A stretch of 64,000 nt of DNA from Panaeolus papilionaceus (lineage: Eukaryota; Basidiomycota; Agaricomycetes; Agaricales): assembly GCA_015501605.1 (NCBI GenBank), contig JADNRZ010000003.1:2356001-2420000 (forward strand). The letters run 5' to 3'. The notes beneath the pieces were generated by a model. The model ran no database searches and was not told the origin of the DNA. It was given only the letters and a program-made list of their open reading frames with translations. The position numbers and the translations under genes were made by a program. This document shows, piece by piece, positions 23,161 to 36,291 of the stretch (position 1 is the first letter of the stretch; the number at the start of each line of letters is the position of its first letter).

Positions 23161-23595
23161 ATGTCTCTAAATGACGACATTCAGGTCGAGAAGCCCTCTC
23201 ACTGTCTCCCCGTCCAACACTATCGAACGGCAAACCCATATGAACATGAATTCGGATACTCCCGAGCCGTTCGCAAAGGGAACTATATCTTCGTTTCTGG
23301 CACGACTTCCATCGAGCCTTCAACGGGGACTCTACTTCACCCTACATCGGCATACCTGCAATCCATTCAAATTTTCTCCGAGATAACCAAGGCCCTAGAG
23401 GGTTTAGAGGGGAGAAAAGAGGATGTGGTGCGCCTGAAGCTGTTTGTGAGGGATGACGAAGACGGGACAAATGTGGGACGGGCAATGAAAGAGGTCTTCG
23501 GGAATGTGAAGCCCGCAGCGACCATGATTCTTGGTGTGCGATTTGTCAATCCAGAAATGAGGGTTGAAATTGAGGCGGACGCAGTACTGGGATGA
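23161..23595 (+). CDS. YjgF/YER057c/Rid-family protein
   Basis: Single-exon gene, 144 aa. Family words in order: YEHEFGYSRAVRKGNYIFVSG (strands 1-2), ...QSIQIFSEITKALEGLEGRKEDVVRLKLFV (central helix and strand), GRAMKEVFG, and KPAATMILGVRFVNPEMRVEIEADAVL at the end. The fold forms trimers; true RidA proteins deaminate reactive enamine/imine intermediates such as 2-aminoacrylate. In RidA the end motif carries a substrate-binding arginine (PxR[ST]); here the position reads PAAT, so the arginine is missing. The protein thus belongs to another Rid subgroup, and the deaminase role should not be assumed. The ATG at 23161 is the first in frame. Confidence 0.85.
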   Translation: MSLNDDIQVEKPSHCLPVQHYRTANPYEHEFGYSRAVRKGNYIFVSGTTSIEPSTGTLLHPTSAYLQSIQIFSEITKALEGLEGRKEDVVRLKLFVRDDEDGTNVGRAMKEVFGNVKPAATMILGVRFVNPEMRVEIEADAVLG

Positions 23596-24619
23596 CGTTT
23601 TTGCCGACTGACCCGAACAGACATTATCAGGCATTGCAGTGCAAACGGAGGGTATACTATATGGTGGCTTGTGGAATGTTGAAATCAATTCATCATATTT
23701 TCTGCGAGTTCTTGCAATTTCCCCGTTACCGTAGGTAGAGGGTTGATATATACGACGAAATTAGTGCGAAATTGCTGGAATTTGCAGGAGGCTGTACTAT
23801 GAGTTCGAATTTCTCAAAGTCCGACCGACACTGTTATCTTTGGAACGCAGATTGAAGTTTGGACATATGCTTTCATCCTTACACAAAGGACCAATTTAAA
23901 ATACTCTGCATCCTGGGGAGATTCCATGGCCAGCAGTAAGGGTTCCCTATACATAGAGGAAAGCACGTCGGCCGCACAGGTCTTATGGAAGACGAATGGT
24001 CCACAACGAAGACCGAACACTATAAAGAGATTTACCTCGTGTCCACTATATAAGTATAGGCCCAGATGTATTTAATTTTAATATAGGATACAAATTTCTG
24101 CGTTACTTAGACGGATGGTTTGAAAACTGCAGGCAATATTTATTGGAAGCAGGCAATGCCGCTTGTCGGCCCTAAATAGTTATTTCAAATAAATCGCGAT
24201 CGAGATTAGGCGCTCTCATAGAAATTCTGAGATGGACCGACGCGGATTGATGGAAGCAAGCCTCAGACTGGTATTACATACATACATTCGTAGTGGAATT
24301 CAAGTTACATGTGCAAATTTACATATATCATCTCGTCGATTCTCGTGAGCTCCCATGTTAGGAAACTTGAAGCCCCATGTGTCACACATACTTGCTGAGT
24401 GATTTCGAATATCAAATGCTGTGATTGGACGAAAGGAAGCCAATCCTCTGTGTGGAAAGGTTAAAGCCTAAGTTTGAAAAGAGGAACAGCAATCTTCCAG
24501 GGACCGGGGTTACACGATAGCTTTTTTGTCCGCAGTGAACCAAGAATAATAATGCAGAACTTTATTTTTCATATTTTTCAAAAAAACTTCTCCCGAACAA
24601 TAAAACAGTAATGACCATA
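23596..24619. other. Intergenic region between convergent genes
   Basis: About 1 kb between two convergent stops. No coding sequence, RNA gene or repeat recognised. Confidence 0.4.
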
Positions 24620-26317
24620 TCAACCATTAAGCTTGAAATCCACCAGTCTCACCGCAGAAGGCGTCGTCCCAGTACTCTTTACCTGATACATCACGGAAAG
24701 AACGCCACTCGAAACCCTCGCACGATCCACCGTCACTTCCCCAAATGCATTAAGCCCATTCGCAACTCCATCATACGCCATCGTCCAATCCGTCCACCCT
24801 GACGACTTGCTAGCAGTGACGATGCGGACATAGGGAAGGACAACGTAGACGTTGTCTTGTCCGTCCATGACAATTTGTGAGCGCCCAACAGAGTTGATAG
24901 CCCATGGTATTTCCATCTTTGTGAATGCGCCGTTGGTGCTGCGGTAGACGTGGAACGGGCGTGCATAGGCAATACGGTCGTTTTGGTAGCTTGTGACGCA
25001 TTGCGTGAAGCGGCCTGTGAGGGAATCAGCCCAGAAAAGGTAGGCAACAAGACATCAAATTCTGTCGTTTAAGCTTTCTGGCATGAGTAATTGAACGCAC
25101 CGGGAACGTATGAGATAATGGCATGGATCTGTCCTGCCGAGTCTACATCTTGGGACTCCTGGTTCATCAGACCATGGTCCGCGTTCAATGAATCCACGAT
25201 AATTCCGCCGGTGTTCACATTAACAGGCTTTGAACCAGAAGTACCAATGCTGTTCCCAGCACTGTTCCTCCAATTACGACCTATGTACACGCCACTTCAA
25301 TGGTTAGCTCATCACTCTTCCACGCAGAAAAACAAGAAACGGGGAACAATCTATGCAAGTACCCACCTTTATCATCCGAGTAAAAATACGTCGTATCATG
25401 ATTTGTCAGTCCACCACCATTGCACATCACAGCCCCATTCTGCTCCCTCCATGTACCCGTAACGTGCACGCGTCCATTCCTATACTTGAACCCATGGATA
25501 TACAAGTTCCTCGCCGTGCTCGTTTTCCCATTCGTCGACGTATAGGTTCCCGAAGCACTCGCCCACGAGCCGATGTTAGACCATGATCCACCATTGTATT
25601 CCGCGAGTTGCGTGGCTCCGTTCCCTGATACCCCCGAGCGATAAACGAATTGCAGGATATTGTCCGAGGTAAGCACGAATTGGGGGTACGTGACCGTGCT
25701 ATAATTGAAATAAAATATTTTCAACAAAGAATCCGAAAGGGAAGCAACCAAGTTGAAGACGTGTCAACACATTGACAATCACAAGACCCCCACCCGAGGC
25801 TTCTTTTCAAGAACCAGGAGATTTTTGCAACTTACTTTCCGATATTCAAGTTGCCCAACGTCGTCGTGATCCCTCCAAACCGGTTAGCGGCCCAGCTCGC
25901 ACCGCTGGTAGCTAACCCTGCCTCCGATCGTGTATAATACAATTGCGTACTATGGCAGTCCAACGCCACATGCAGTCTCCCATCAGACGGAGAAACTCCT
26001 AGTGCAATCACATTATGCGAATCATTCGTTGAGAGCTGGTGAGGTAATTGCAGTGTCGACCAAGACCCAGAGGGAAGCTGACGCCGTGCTAGGATGGCGG
26101 TGCGGGAAGAGGTATACCATGCTGCGTATTGGTAGTTCCCGTATGTCAGTACTCCGGAGAGCTGGAATGAGTTGATGTTGACGACGCCGTCATATGAGAT
26201 GAAGAATATGCCATTTGAGTCTAGTACTGTGTTGGAGAGGAGCGAGACGGTAGGAGCTGCGGTACAGAGCCCAAGAAGCAGTGAGGCGAAAAGTGAGAAT
26301 AAGGCGATGATGTTCAT
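24620..26317 (-). CDS. Secreted BNR-repeat (BNR_4-like) protein
   Basis: Four exons: 26317-25836, 25698-25367, 25280-25101, 25014-24620; 1,389 nt, 462 aa, all joins in phase. The N-terminus MNIIALFSLFASLLLGLCTAA is a clear signal peptide. The mature part reads like a beta-propeller: GVSPSDGRLHVALDCHSTQL, LTSDNILQFVYRSGVSGNG, NLYIHGFKYRNGRVHVTGTW, TYFYSDDKGRNWRNSAG (a typical Asp-box: S-x-D-x-G-x-x-W), and SQIVMDGQDNVYVVLPYVRI. The BNR_4 family includes ulvan/polysaccharide lyase-like and sialidase-like folds; the activity is not predictable here. Intron 1 (137 n) is longer than the usual ~60 nt. Confidence 0.7.
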
Positions 26318-26399
26318 CGTGCCTCTAAACGCTGAAAATGTGGAGTTTCTGAAAACTTGACGAGTAGAGCCATTTTATACCCCCGCAAGATTTCCGGTG

Positions 26400-28441
26400 T
26401 AATGCAGGACGTCATGCTCTAAAAAAATCTTGGGGTGAAGAAGTTCCGAGTTCAGGTTCATGCTTGTACCACTGTGACTGTTCTCATTGCTTCTCCCACA
26501 CACATGGTAGCAGGGTTGTCCTGGAACATGAGCACATTACATTGTCAGTGAAGAGCAATAGCGGCCACAAAGCGGAAGGGAAACGCATCACCCCAAAGAT
26601 CAAGAAATTTTGATGATTTTGTCAGGATAGAATTGAAGGACCCACAGGACAAGCGAAAGGAGGGAAACTTGAAGGAATCCAGCTCGAGAAGCCTCCAAAG
26701 CAAAGCAATCACGAATCAAGCCACCATTGAATTTATAGTTAAATTCATGTGTCTATGCAAAAAATAAAAAACGATCAACGAACACAAACGGCTGTCAAAA
26801 ACCTAAAACCCCAAATCGTGATCAGAACTATCAGTATTAGGATACGAGGGGGTAGAAATGCGCGAGAAATTCCAACTTGGACATAGCCAAAGTCGCAGAG
26901 AAACACGGAGGAAGGGATGAAATCAAGCCAAAGTTGAATTACACCGCCCACACCTGCTATGCCATCTTTCTCGCTCTCATTGTCGAACGATCGTCCTGGT
27001 CGTCGCCCTTAAACGACGTTATAGGACGCAGTGCTAAAGTGGTTGTCCTGAAAACCTGTATTATATTGTCAGTCAAGTTACCAGCAAATGAAAACAAACC
27101 AGAAAGGACGCACCACACCAACTACCACGTCCCCAAAGTTTGCATACAGGAAGCCCAGAAAGCAAAGCAGATCAATTGTCAAATCGTCGTCCTCATCGTC
27201 GTCGTTGTCGACGTTTTATGGGACGCAGCACTGGAGGTGGTTGTGCTGAATGCCTGAAACACAACTTGTAGCGTATATCAGTTAAAATGTAAGCCACGGC
27301 GGAAAAAAACCGGAAAGGAACGTACCACACCACACCACAGCCATCACGTCGGTGTCCCCAAAGTCTGAAAAATTGAAATTTGAGAGGGGAGATAATCCAG
27401 CTCAAGAAGTCAAGAAAGCGAAGTAAATCACGAAAATCACAGAAATTTAAAAGGAAAATTAAAAGCAAAAAAGGTTCCGAAAATGCCAACATCGGGCTTC
27501 CATTAATGTTAAACTTAATGGACCAGGATCTATACAAAAAATCGTCGTCAAAAAACCAAGACCCCAAGTCGTGATCAGAAGGATGGTATGTCGTGAAATG
27601 GATGAGGGGGTAAGAATGTCGTCGAAAAATTCCAACTTGACATGGTCAAAGTCAAGGAGAAACACAGAGAGGAAAAGAAGAAATAAAAGAGACGAAATCA
27701 AGATTCAAGCCCAGCATGAATCACAGCATACGCCTGTTGTGCCATATTGCTCGCTGTCAATCGTCGTCCTCAGTTGAGGGTTTACGCGGCGCAGTGCTAG
27801 AGGCGGCGGTGGTGGTGGTGTATTTCTTCTCCACCTTCTTCTGTGGGGGAGAAGTTCAAGTTGCCAGTTCCCAGTCCATGGTCGTCCCACTGTTGAATCT
27901 CATTGCTTCTTCCACACAGAGAATCAGGGGTTGTCCTGGAACACGAGTATATTATAATATCAGTTAAAAGCAACAGCGGAAACAAACCGAAAGAAACGTA
28001 CCACACCAGCCATCACGTCAGACTCCCCAAGGTTTGAAAAAGTTAAAACTTGAGAAGAGAGAAAAATTCCAGTCAAGAAGCCCAGCTAGCGAAGAAGCCC
28101 AAAAAGCAAAGCAAATCTCAAAAATTCAAAAAGCCAAAATTGCGTAAACAAGGTTCCGAAAAATGCCATTATGAAGGCCCCATTGAGATTTATGATTAAA
28201 TTCATGGATCTATGCGTAAAGCGGTTGTCGTCAAAAACCAAACCTCAAGTCATGATCAAAAAAATGTAAGCATCGTATGTGTTGTAAAATGAAAATGGAT
28301 ATGGATATGAGGGGAGTAGTAGAAATGCCGTATGCCGTAGAAAAGGTCAAATTCCAACTTGATTGAACATTGTTCCAGTTAAGGAAAAAGAGATAGAGTG
28401 AGGAAGGGAGGGGGAAAAGATGAATTCAAGCCCAGCTTGAA
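26400..28441 (-). repeat. Decayed tandem copies of the AVL9 3' end and downstream flank
   Basis: Three to four degenerate units (about 26400-27010, 27012-27780, 27781-28441). Each contains the shared series ...CTCATTGCTTCT...; GGTTGTCCTGGAAC; GAAAC..ACGTACCACACC; AAGCCCA..AAGCAAAGCA; TCCAACTTG; and then, on the minus strand, a broken version of the last AVL9 codons (DDYQDEDLSESEMAQQAYAI becomes e.g. SNMAQQAYAV). Unit 2 has an extra internal partial copy at about 27040-27235. No working gene. Confidence 0.65.
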
Positions 28442-31400
28442 TCAGATCGCATACGCCTGTTGTGCCATCTCGCTCTCGCTCAAATCTTCGTCCTGATAGT
28501 CGTCATCGTCGTTAGCAGACGGTTTAATTGCAGCGGCGGTGGTGGTGAGGCCGTTCTTCACCTCCTCCTTCCCGTCCTTCCCCTCATCCTTTTTCACCTC
28601 CTTAACCTCTTTCTGCACCTCTTTCTTCACCTGCCTCTCCCCCTTCTTAACCTCCTCTTTTTTCTCCCCCGCCATCATCACCCCCGCAATACTCCCCATC
28701 CCTGCATACCCCGGCCCAACCTCCGCCGTCGGACTCGTCCCAGGCGTCACCCCATTAAACAACGGACTGCCCACTGCCTCGCCCACCGTAGGCGAATACG
28801 CGTATCTCCCTTCACCCTCTTCATCTCCATCACCGTCAGCACTGGTGGGACTCGTCTGATCGAGCTTGGTATACACATCCCGCCGGCGCTCCCTCTCCAA
28901 GTCCTTTTCATGCGCCATCGCATCAGGCGAGTCCGGATACACAATCCCTCTTGATCCTCTCCCCTCCTTTAAATCCGACCCCAACCGCGAACGTACACTC
29001 CTCCCCGAACTCGTACTAGACGTGCTGAACCGTCCTAACACAGGCGCCGTCGGCGGCGGTTTCGCATACCCAGGTGTCTTTGTCATCCCCGTTGTCGTCG
29101 CCGTGCTTGTGTCCCTGGTGCTGGTATTGGAGGTGGAAGAGGTGATAGAGGTAACAGAGGCAGAAGACGGAGTATGATTAGGCCCAGGTGTGGGTGTAGT
29201 AGGCGTCCTCGCCATAGAAAACCTCCCCGTCTTCGCAGACAAAAACGACCCCAAGCCCGCACTCCACGCCGAAAATGATGGGCGGGCAGTTTGCGGTTCT
29301 TCTTCCTGAGTTCTCGTATTGGGATTTGAAGTCGACGTAGAGTTATGATACCCAGAACCAGCAAGCGAATCACCCTCCCCTCCATCCGGCGAATTCAGAG
29401 GCGAATCAGGAGGCAGCGAATTATTACTCGTCAATGAAAAAGGCCGAAGGCGGGGTTTGGGGATGTAAGGCGTATACGATGTCGCTGTCATCGTCGTGCC
29501 ATTCCCGCTCCCGATATTATTATGACCATACCCCGCCGGGACAGCAGTCTTCAAGCCGTTATCCCAAGTCGAGTCGGCATCAGCATCATACAGATCCGCC
29601 TTGGACACCTCCACAGGCGGCGTACTCGCCCTCGACGATCCCGCATCGTTGATACTCCGTACAGAAGGCGCAGGACTCCGACCTTGTTCGTTCCCCGTCG
29701 CAGCACCTCCACTCGCACTCTCAGTAGCGCCCGTAGAACTAGCACTCCTCATCCCCCACCGTCCCCTCACATTCTCCACCGCCCTAAAAAAACCCGCACT
29801 CCCCACTTTCACCGTCCTCGCCACCGCCTCTCTCGCCGGCGCCAACTGCTGCTCCAGTTTCAGCTCCTGGATGCCTTCTTGCAGCCTCAACCCAATATCC
29901 GCAACCACCGAGGGCCGATCCGTGCACGGATGCCTCGGCTCGACAATATCAAACAACAAAGGATCCGTTATCCTCTCCCACACCTCATACGCGTTCGTCT
30001 TCTTAAACTCTGCGATCCAGACCGGGTTGAAGTCTTCGATGGCTGTCGCGCTCCCCCCGCTCCCGCCGGTGATGATAACGCCGCTTTGCTCGCCTTTGGA
30101 CATGAAGTCTTGGTATTTCACCGTCGACAGCGCTGCGGAGATGTATTCTTCGAATTTGGAGCGGAGGTAGTCGTCTGAGCCTTTGAAGCTGTTAAACAAA
30201 AATAATCAACATGAGATCCAGTGCAAAGAGAGATAGAGAAACAGAAAGAGATAAGAAAAAAAACTAACGTATGCATCCCCCCAACCCCCTCATCCTCCCT
30301 CTCCCACGTCTCATTAACATCCCTCACAACATCATCCATCCACTTCCGATCAGCCGCCGTCAACCCACACACCCTCTCCAGCCCCCCTCCCCCTAAACCC
30401 CCTCCTGCCCCTCCTGCTCCCGCTCCTTCCCTAATCTCCACCGCCCCAGTCTCCACATTCACCAAAACCTCAATCTCGCCCTGCTGCGCAATAATACTAT
30501 TCGTGCACCCACACAGCCAGCTCGGGGTCGCTTTAAGCATATCCAGTTGCTGTAATGGTAAATACGGCTGGAATAAAGCGTCCTTTCCAAAGAGGTCTAG
30601 AGGAAGGCCGAGGAATGCCATCATGGATTTGTGGTCTGATGTGCGGAGGGAGGTGGGTTTGGAGAGGGTCGGGGCTCGGGCGGCGAGTGGGGGGGAGCCG
30701 CAGTCGTCTAGAGTTTGAAGGAGGCCTGAGGGAGTGTGGTTAGAGAGGGAGGGAAGGGGGAGGTGGAATCGTGTATAATTACCAGGTAGCAGAGAGACGA
30801 GTGAGTATTGGTATGTACATAGTTTCTCGACTGGGTAGCCGTAAAACATGATCTGCATGTGTGATTTTAGCAAGACAAGGTAAAAGCTAAAGTGAAGTGG
30901 CAATCATACCTTTTTTTGAAGCATAAGCGCTTTCACCAATATCAGCGTCTTTTGTCGGAACGTATGAACGAATTCACGTCTATCAATCAAAGTTCAATTA
31001 ATTCAATTGAATTTAAACGTCAGTCTCGTTTCCTTATCCACTCACATACTCGTCCCTGCACCGATAAGATAAAGCCAATCAATCAACCTCCCCCTCACTC
31101 AAAACCCAAGTGACACTCACCCATATACAACCCACTCTCCGTCAACTGCCCCCGCAAACTGGGCTCCAAAGAAGCCCCGAAATCATCCAAAATACTATAA
31201 TCGCTAAAATCCCGCTGCAAAAACAGCGCAGTCGTCACTACCCTTAGCTTCTCCCTGATAGGGCCGAACACGGGTTTGGCAGCGAGGACGACGACGGCTT
31301 TTTGCACAGTGGAACGGGTGACGTCTGGGCCTTTTACGAGGAGGTGCGAGGAGGCGATTTGTTGGTTGCATCTGTGGTTAACATGAGACGTGGGTTAGAC

Positions 31401-32373
31401 GGGTGGGGAGAGGGGATAGGGGGACGCACGAGATTCCAAAGATAGTTGTAGGTGATGGCCCAGGTTTGACGAGGTGAAAGTATGAATAGTCTTCTTTGCT
31501 CTATTATTGGAATTGTTAGATATGACAGTTGTGCTGTCAATCTCCACGTCTGTATGTGAACCTAGTGATCTGCGTACCAGGTGAGCTCCATCCGGGAGAG
31601 CGAGAAAGGGTAATATTTTAGCGACCTCTTCGTCTTCGAATATGTCGCCTTTGGAGTACTCTATACGTGGTCCTACCTTTATCCTACATGTAAGAATGAA
31701 ATAAAATGATGATAGAGAGGAATTGACGCACCAAATGATTAAAATCCACAAGCGCAACACCTAACACAATAGGATCACTCGTAGGAGTGATGAGCAACGA
31801 CTCTGGGCGAGCTTTCCGTGAAGACGTAGAAGCAAAAGATGAAATCGACATCGTATCGTCGCGATTGGGTGGTGTAGGAGGGTAGGTAACGGGTTTCGTC
31901 CCCTTGTCCCTCTCATCCATCTGTTCGTTCACCGTACTACTGGTAACAGCAGAACCCATCGACCCCGTAGACACAGCAGTTGCCATAGCCGCAGGCACAT
32001 CCGCCGATTCTACAAACCCTTTCGTAGAACTCAAGTTCATCGCTACATCCTGCTTCTCATACTCATCAAACCCACTCGACTCCTGCGAGACCGACGTCTG
32101 CGAGCTCTGTGTAGCGAATGAGTGTCGTGCGTCGCTACCCGTAAACAAAGAGTCTCTGTGTGAATCACTACTCGTTGCAAACGAGTCTCTCTTGGGGTCG
32201 CTGGAGAACAAGTCCCGTGGGTCCCCACTCGCAAACGAGTCCCTCCGTGACAGCGGCGGTGATGACAGCGATATCGAGCGCTGTGATGCTGTGTCGTCGT
32301 CTGAGTCGTCTGCGGCCGCTCTAGGTAGGGTGTGGCTGGGTATGGTGGGAGATGGGGGGAGGAGGGCGGACAT
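28442..32373 (-). CDS. AVL9: AVL9-like late secretory pathway protein (DENN-type)
   Basis: Nine exons: 32373-31732, 31676-31578, 31500-31430, 31371-31121, 31055-31046, 30979-30910, 30852-30783, 30725-30269, 30188-28442; 3,417 nt, 1,138 aa. After about 210 disordered residues (Ser/Asp-rich) the DENN-like core starts: GVALVDFNHL|VGPRIEYSKGD, ILPFLALPDGAH, EDYSYFHLV, IFGIS|CNQQIASS, then REFVHTFRQKTLILVKAL, IMFYGYPVEKLC, and GKDALFQPYLPLQQLDML with GCTNSI. These are the hallmark words of Avl9, which acts in exocytic traffic from the Golgi. The 10-nt exon 5 is required to give YMGTSIREFV. The C-terminal ~450 residues are disordered, ending in a Lys/Glu-rich segment and DDDDYQDEDLSESEMAQQAYAI. The start is the ATG that begins MSALLPPSP; the frame upstream is 5' UTR. 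Confidence 0.88.
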
Positions 32374-32852
32374 GAGATGAAATGAATGAGTGGTGGGTCG
32401 TGTATGGACTGAGTATAAGTAAGAGCCTTGACAATTGACGGAACTCCTTGGGTGATAAGTATTTGTTACGTAATTAGAGATTTTGTAATAAAGAGCGTGG
32501 AGGTTACACTTAGCACCTCGGCGGCTTGTTATCCGCCTCTTAGACTTGGTTTCTTTGTCTCTTAAACATCTCCTCAACGCTCGGCGCTTATTTCCTTCTC
32601 TCCTTCATCATACCCATCTCTCTAGAGGACACATATCACACCTCAGGATACTTACTTACCTCAACACGAACCCTAAAACGACACGACACATTGCATCATT
32701 GCTTATAATTTACCCCCATATAGCAGTTTCAGAGACTGGGACCCGCCAGGAGCGGGGCAAAGTAAAATCCCTTTGCCAGTTCCCCAAACAATTGCGCAAT
32801 TCGGGCAACCAGTCATCCATTTATTTATTAGTCAAGATAACTAATAAATGAA
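32374..32852. other. Divergent promoter region AVL9 / MFS transporter
   Basis: 480 bp between two divergent start codons; it must drive both genes. No further feature recognised. Confidence 0.5.
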
Positions 32853-35743
32853 ATGGATCGTCGCGCATCACAGCTTTGGACAGATACCACCATGATCAAC
32901 GACCCAGAGGACTTGGACTTGGAGAATGATGGATTACTGAGGCGACACTCTTCTGGTTTTGGTGATGACTCGGAAGCGTATGATGGGAGGACACCGGTGA
33001 GTGGGTGTTTGTATGAATGTGGATGCTCATTGATTTGACTATTGGAAATAATGGAAAAAGCTGGATAGGACTATTGATAGGATTGGAATGGGAAGCTATC
33101 AGTGGACGTTACTCTCTCTCTGTGGATTTGGTGAGTCCTCTCACTGCAGCGTCGTTACTGTTACTTGATGAGGCTTTTGTGCTTACTCGTTGCATTGCTC
33201 GTTACAGGATGGCTAGCAGACAACGTATGCTGCACCCTTCTCTCCTCCAGGTTACATAAATTACAACATGGTCCTAACCGCGTTTTTATGATTTTAGATG
33301 TGGCTACAAGCAGTAGCGATTATCCTACCCCGTATTCAAGCACACTACAGAGGTACGTAACTTACACTACACCCCCACTGCACCAGAGTAAACCTAAATT
33401 AATGTCCCCCAGTATCCGACGCCTTTATAGGCACACTCTCTTCCTCTATGTTCGCTGGTATGATGATTGGAGCAATAGGGTGGGGAACATGTGCGTACTA
33501 CCCCCTCTTAGCCTCCTCACTTAGTCTCCTCCTTGAGGCTACTTTTGACTCTAGTCATCGAACCCAGTCAAACTCCGTCAGCTAACATCGCACTATAGGC
33601 TCAGACCTCATGGGTCGCAGCGCAGCATTCAACGCGACACTATTCTTCACGTCCGTATTTGGAATCACAGCTTCTTTTTCGAGTTCGTTCACTTCGTTGT
33701 GTTTCTCACTGTTTCTGCTTGGGACGGCTATTGGGGTGAGTTTTCTCTTCCTCCTATCCACCTTCCATCCCTCCTTGTCCTCTTTAACCCCAATTCACCC
33801 CCCTGCTCTCTTCTCCGCCCCGCAACCTCCCCCTCCCTCCCCTTCTTACCTTGCAAGCTGATGATTTACTCAAATTACAGGGATCAATGCCCACTGACGG
33901 CACCCTCCTCCTGGAACACATGCCCAAATCAAAACAATACCTTGTCACGGCCCTATCTGTGTTTTTCTCTTTTGGCTCTGTCCTTTCTGCATTTGTCGCT
34001 CTCATAGTACTTCCTGGAAACTCGTGCTCTAATACCCTCTCTGCACCATGTGATGTGGAGGTGGATAATAAGGGATGGAAGTACATGTTGGTTGCGCTTG
34101 GTATGATTGTGGGTTTATTTCTTGACTCTTCTTTCTTTCTTCCCTCTTACATATATATATATATTCATATCTCTATCATGCTCATAATTAAACGCTAACC
34201 AACACTTCCACAGACCCTCTCAATGTTCCTCGCCCGCATCGTCTTTTTCCGCCTACATGAATCACCGAGATACCTCGTGCACGCAGGGAGACCGCAGGAG
34301 GCACTGAGGTCTCTCCAAGAAATTTCCAAATTTAATGGGACGAATATCCTTATTGAGTTGGAAGATGTGCGGGATCACCCTTTGGTGGTACCGAGGACGC
34401 AGTCGCCGACTCAGTCCGAGTTAACAACCCGCCCGAGAGCAGATTCAACAACGATATTCGACGCCAATGCCTACGTCCCCTCGTCATTAAATGGCCCACC
34501 GACGAGACACTCTCCGGCCAATTCAAATGGGAGTGTGGAGAATGGGAACATCGTCACGCAGTACGCGTCAACTGGGGAGACGCCGAGTGTGGATGCGCTG
34601 AGTGGGGATGGGATGAGTGGGTTGTCATCAGCAGCGAGGAAGGAGGCTTCCAGCTCTGACTCTACAACATCCCCTCCCGAAAACGCAGAAGGGAGGCCGA
34701 CACCCCGACCACGACCCTCCCTCACGCCCTCTCATTCCCGCCGCAACACGCGTTCGTCGTCATTCTACGACACCCGCTCCCAGAAGCTGCTGCACAAATG
34801 GATCAGAAGACCGTTGGCTGCGTGGCGGGAGCGCGTCATGATGGTACTTGAGCCGGAGTGGTTGCGGACGACAGTGATTGTGTGGGGTGTGTGGGGGGCG
34901 ATGAGTTTAGGTGAGTTTGAGTCTTTTTTTCTCTTTATATAATGTTTGGGTGACAGGGGATTGATGCTGATGTTAAAATTTCATTTTTATTCTAATAGCG
35001 TTCACGATGTTCAATGTCTATCTACCTAAACTACTCGAAACCCGTGGGCGAACGGGTGGAGAGGAGAGGGGCCTGGAGGAGAGTTTGTGGGATGTTGTTA
35101 TTTTTACGTTGGGTGGCACGCCGGGGGCTTTGGTATGTTTTTTCACCCATCCTTTCTTTCCCCCTCTATGCACCTTCCCCATCCATTCCTAAAAATATAT
35201 ATTTATAAATATAACTAATTCACAACTCATCAGCTCGGCGCCTACCTAGTCGAATCCTCCCTAGGCCGCAAATGGTCCCTCGCAGCAAGCACATTCGTGA
35301 CAGCGCTCTGCTGTTTGGCCTTCGCGATGGTGGAGGAGAGGTGGGCTGTGCGAGTGAGCACGGTTAGTGTTGGGTTGAGTGCGACGACGATGTGGGCGGT
35401 GCTGTATGGGTGGACGCCGGAGATATTTGGAACCAAAGGTGCGTTAATGAAGTCATGATGCTGGTGGATGGAGTGCTGATGTGGGGTGTGAAATAGTGAG
35501 AGGGACGGCGTGTGGGATTGCGAGTGCTTTGTCGAGGATGTCAGTCTTTCTTTTTTTAACTCTTATATTACAATGACTGACAAACCCAACAGAGGCGGCA
35601 TGATCGCCCCCATCCTGGGTGGGATCCTCATAGGAATCGATAACGCCCTGCCAGTGTACGCGAGTGTGGTTGTGTTTGTTGTGGCGGGCGTGGGAGTGGT
35701 TGGGGTTAGGGAAGGGGGGCGAAGCAAGGGAAGGGGGAAGTGA
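32853..35743 (+). CDS. MFS transporter, SVOP/SV2-like
   Basis: Twelve exons: 32853-32996, 33061-33130, 33208-33224, 33298-33352, 33413-33490, 33599-33735, 33881-34108, 34214-34910, 34999-35132, 35234-35438, 35497-35539, 35593-35743; 1,959 nt, 652 aa. Core words: DRIGMGSYQWTLLSLCGFGWLADN (membrane helix 1 and loop), MFAGMMIGAIGWG, DLMGRSAAFNATLFF, GSMPTDGTLLLEHMPKSKQYLVTALS and FFRLHESPRYLVHAGRPQEAL (end of the N-half). A central hydrophilic loop of about 180 residues (Ser/Thr/Arg-rich) precedes helices 7-12, e.g. FTMFNVYLPKLLETRG, LVESSLGRKW and GGMIAPILGGILIG. The PESPRxL-like motif and ESSLGRK fit organic-solute MFS proteins of the SVOP group; the substrate is unknown. Probably plasma or vacuolar membrane. 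Confidence 0.88.
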
Positions 35744-36291
35744 GCTGTTGGTGGGCTAGAGGAGGAGAAGGGAGGGAAGTAGAACTAGAGTGGGGAGTAA
35801 AAGGGGGTAGAGTGGTATAGAAAAACTAAAGAGAGACGAAGAAAGTGTAGAAAAGAGGAGGAATGAGTCTTGTCGTTCATCTGGATCGTTCAGCACCATC
35901 GCAATACCCACCATCGTCGTGCTGCAGTTACAATTGTTACCCGCACCATAATATCATATGCAACTTATTTCATGATCATGGACATTTTACAATATTTATT
36001 AATTGATTTTATGTACTATACTACTACCAGTAGATAAATCATCTAAATGTAACATCGCCCAATGGCAGATGCTACTTGTATTCGCTCGTTGGTTGGAAAA
36101 GGCAAATCGTTGGACACTCGGGAGAGAGTAGACCGGTAACCAGCACTAGGTATGCAAGTAGGTTTAAACGTCATTGTCAGGATAACATTCTGAATCTCAA
36201 AAGATAGCAGATCACGCACCGTATTGCAGCCGTCATCTCGGTAGGAAACATAGGGGCTCTTTCAGTGCCTCTCCCCGAATGGTCACAACCA
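35744..36291. other. Intergenic region
   Basis: 3' flank of the MFS gene up to the hAT-like element. The first ~130 nt are purine-rich. No gene seen. Confidence 0.45.

Noticed and set aside
29522..30178. Plus-strand frames of about 190-220 codons inside AVL9
   Set aside because: Antisense shadows of the AVL9 low-complexity tail.
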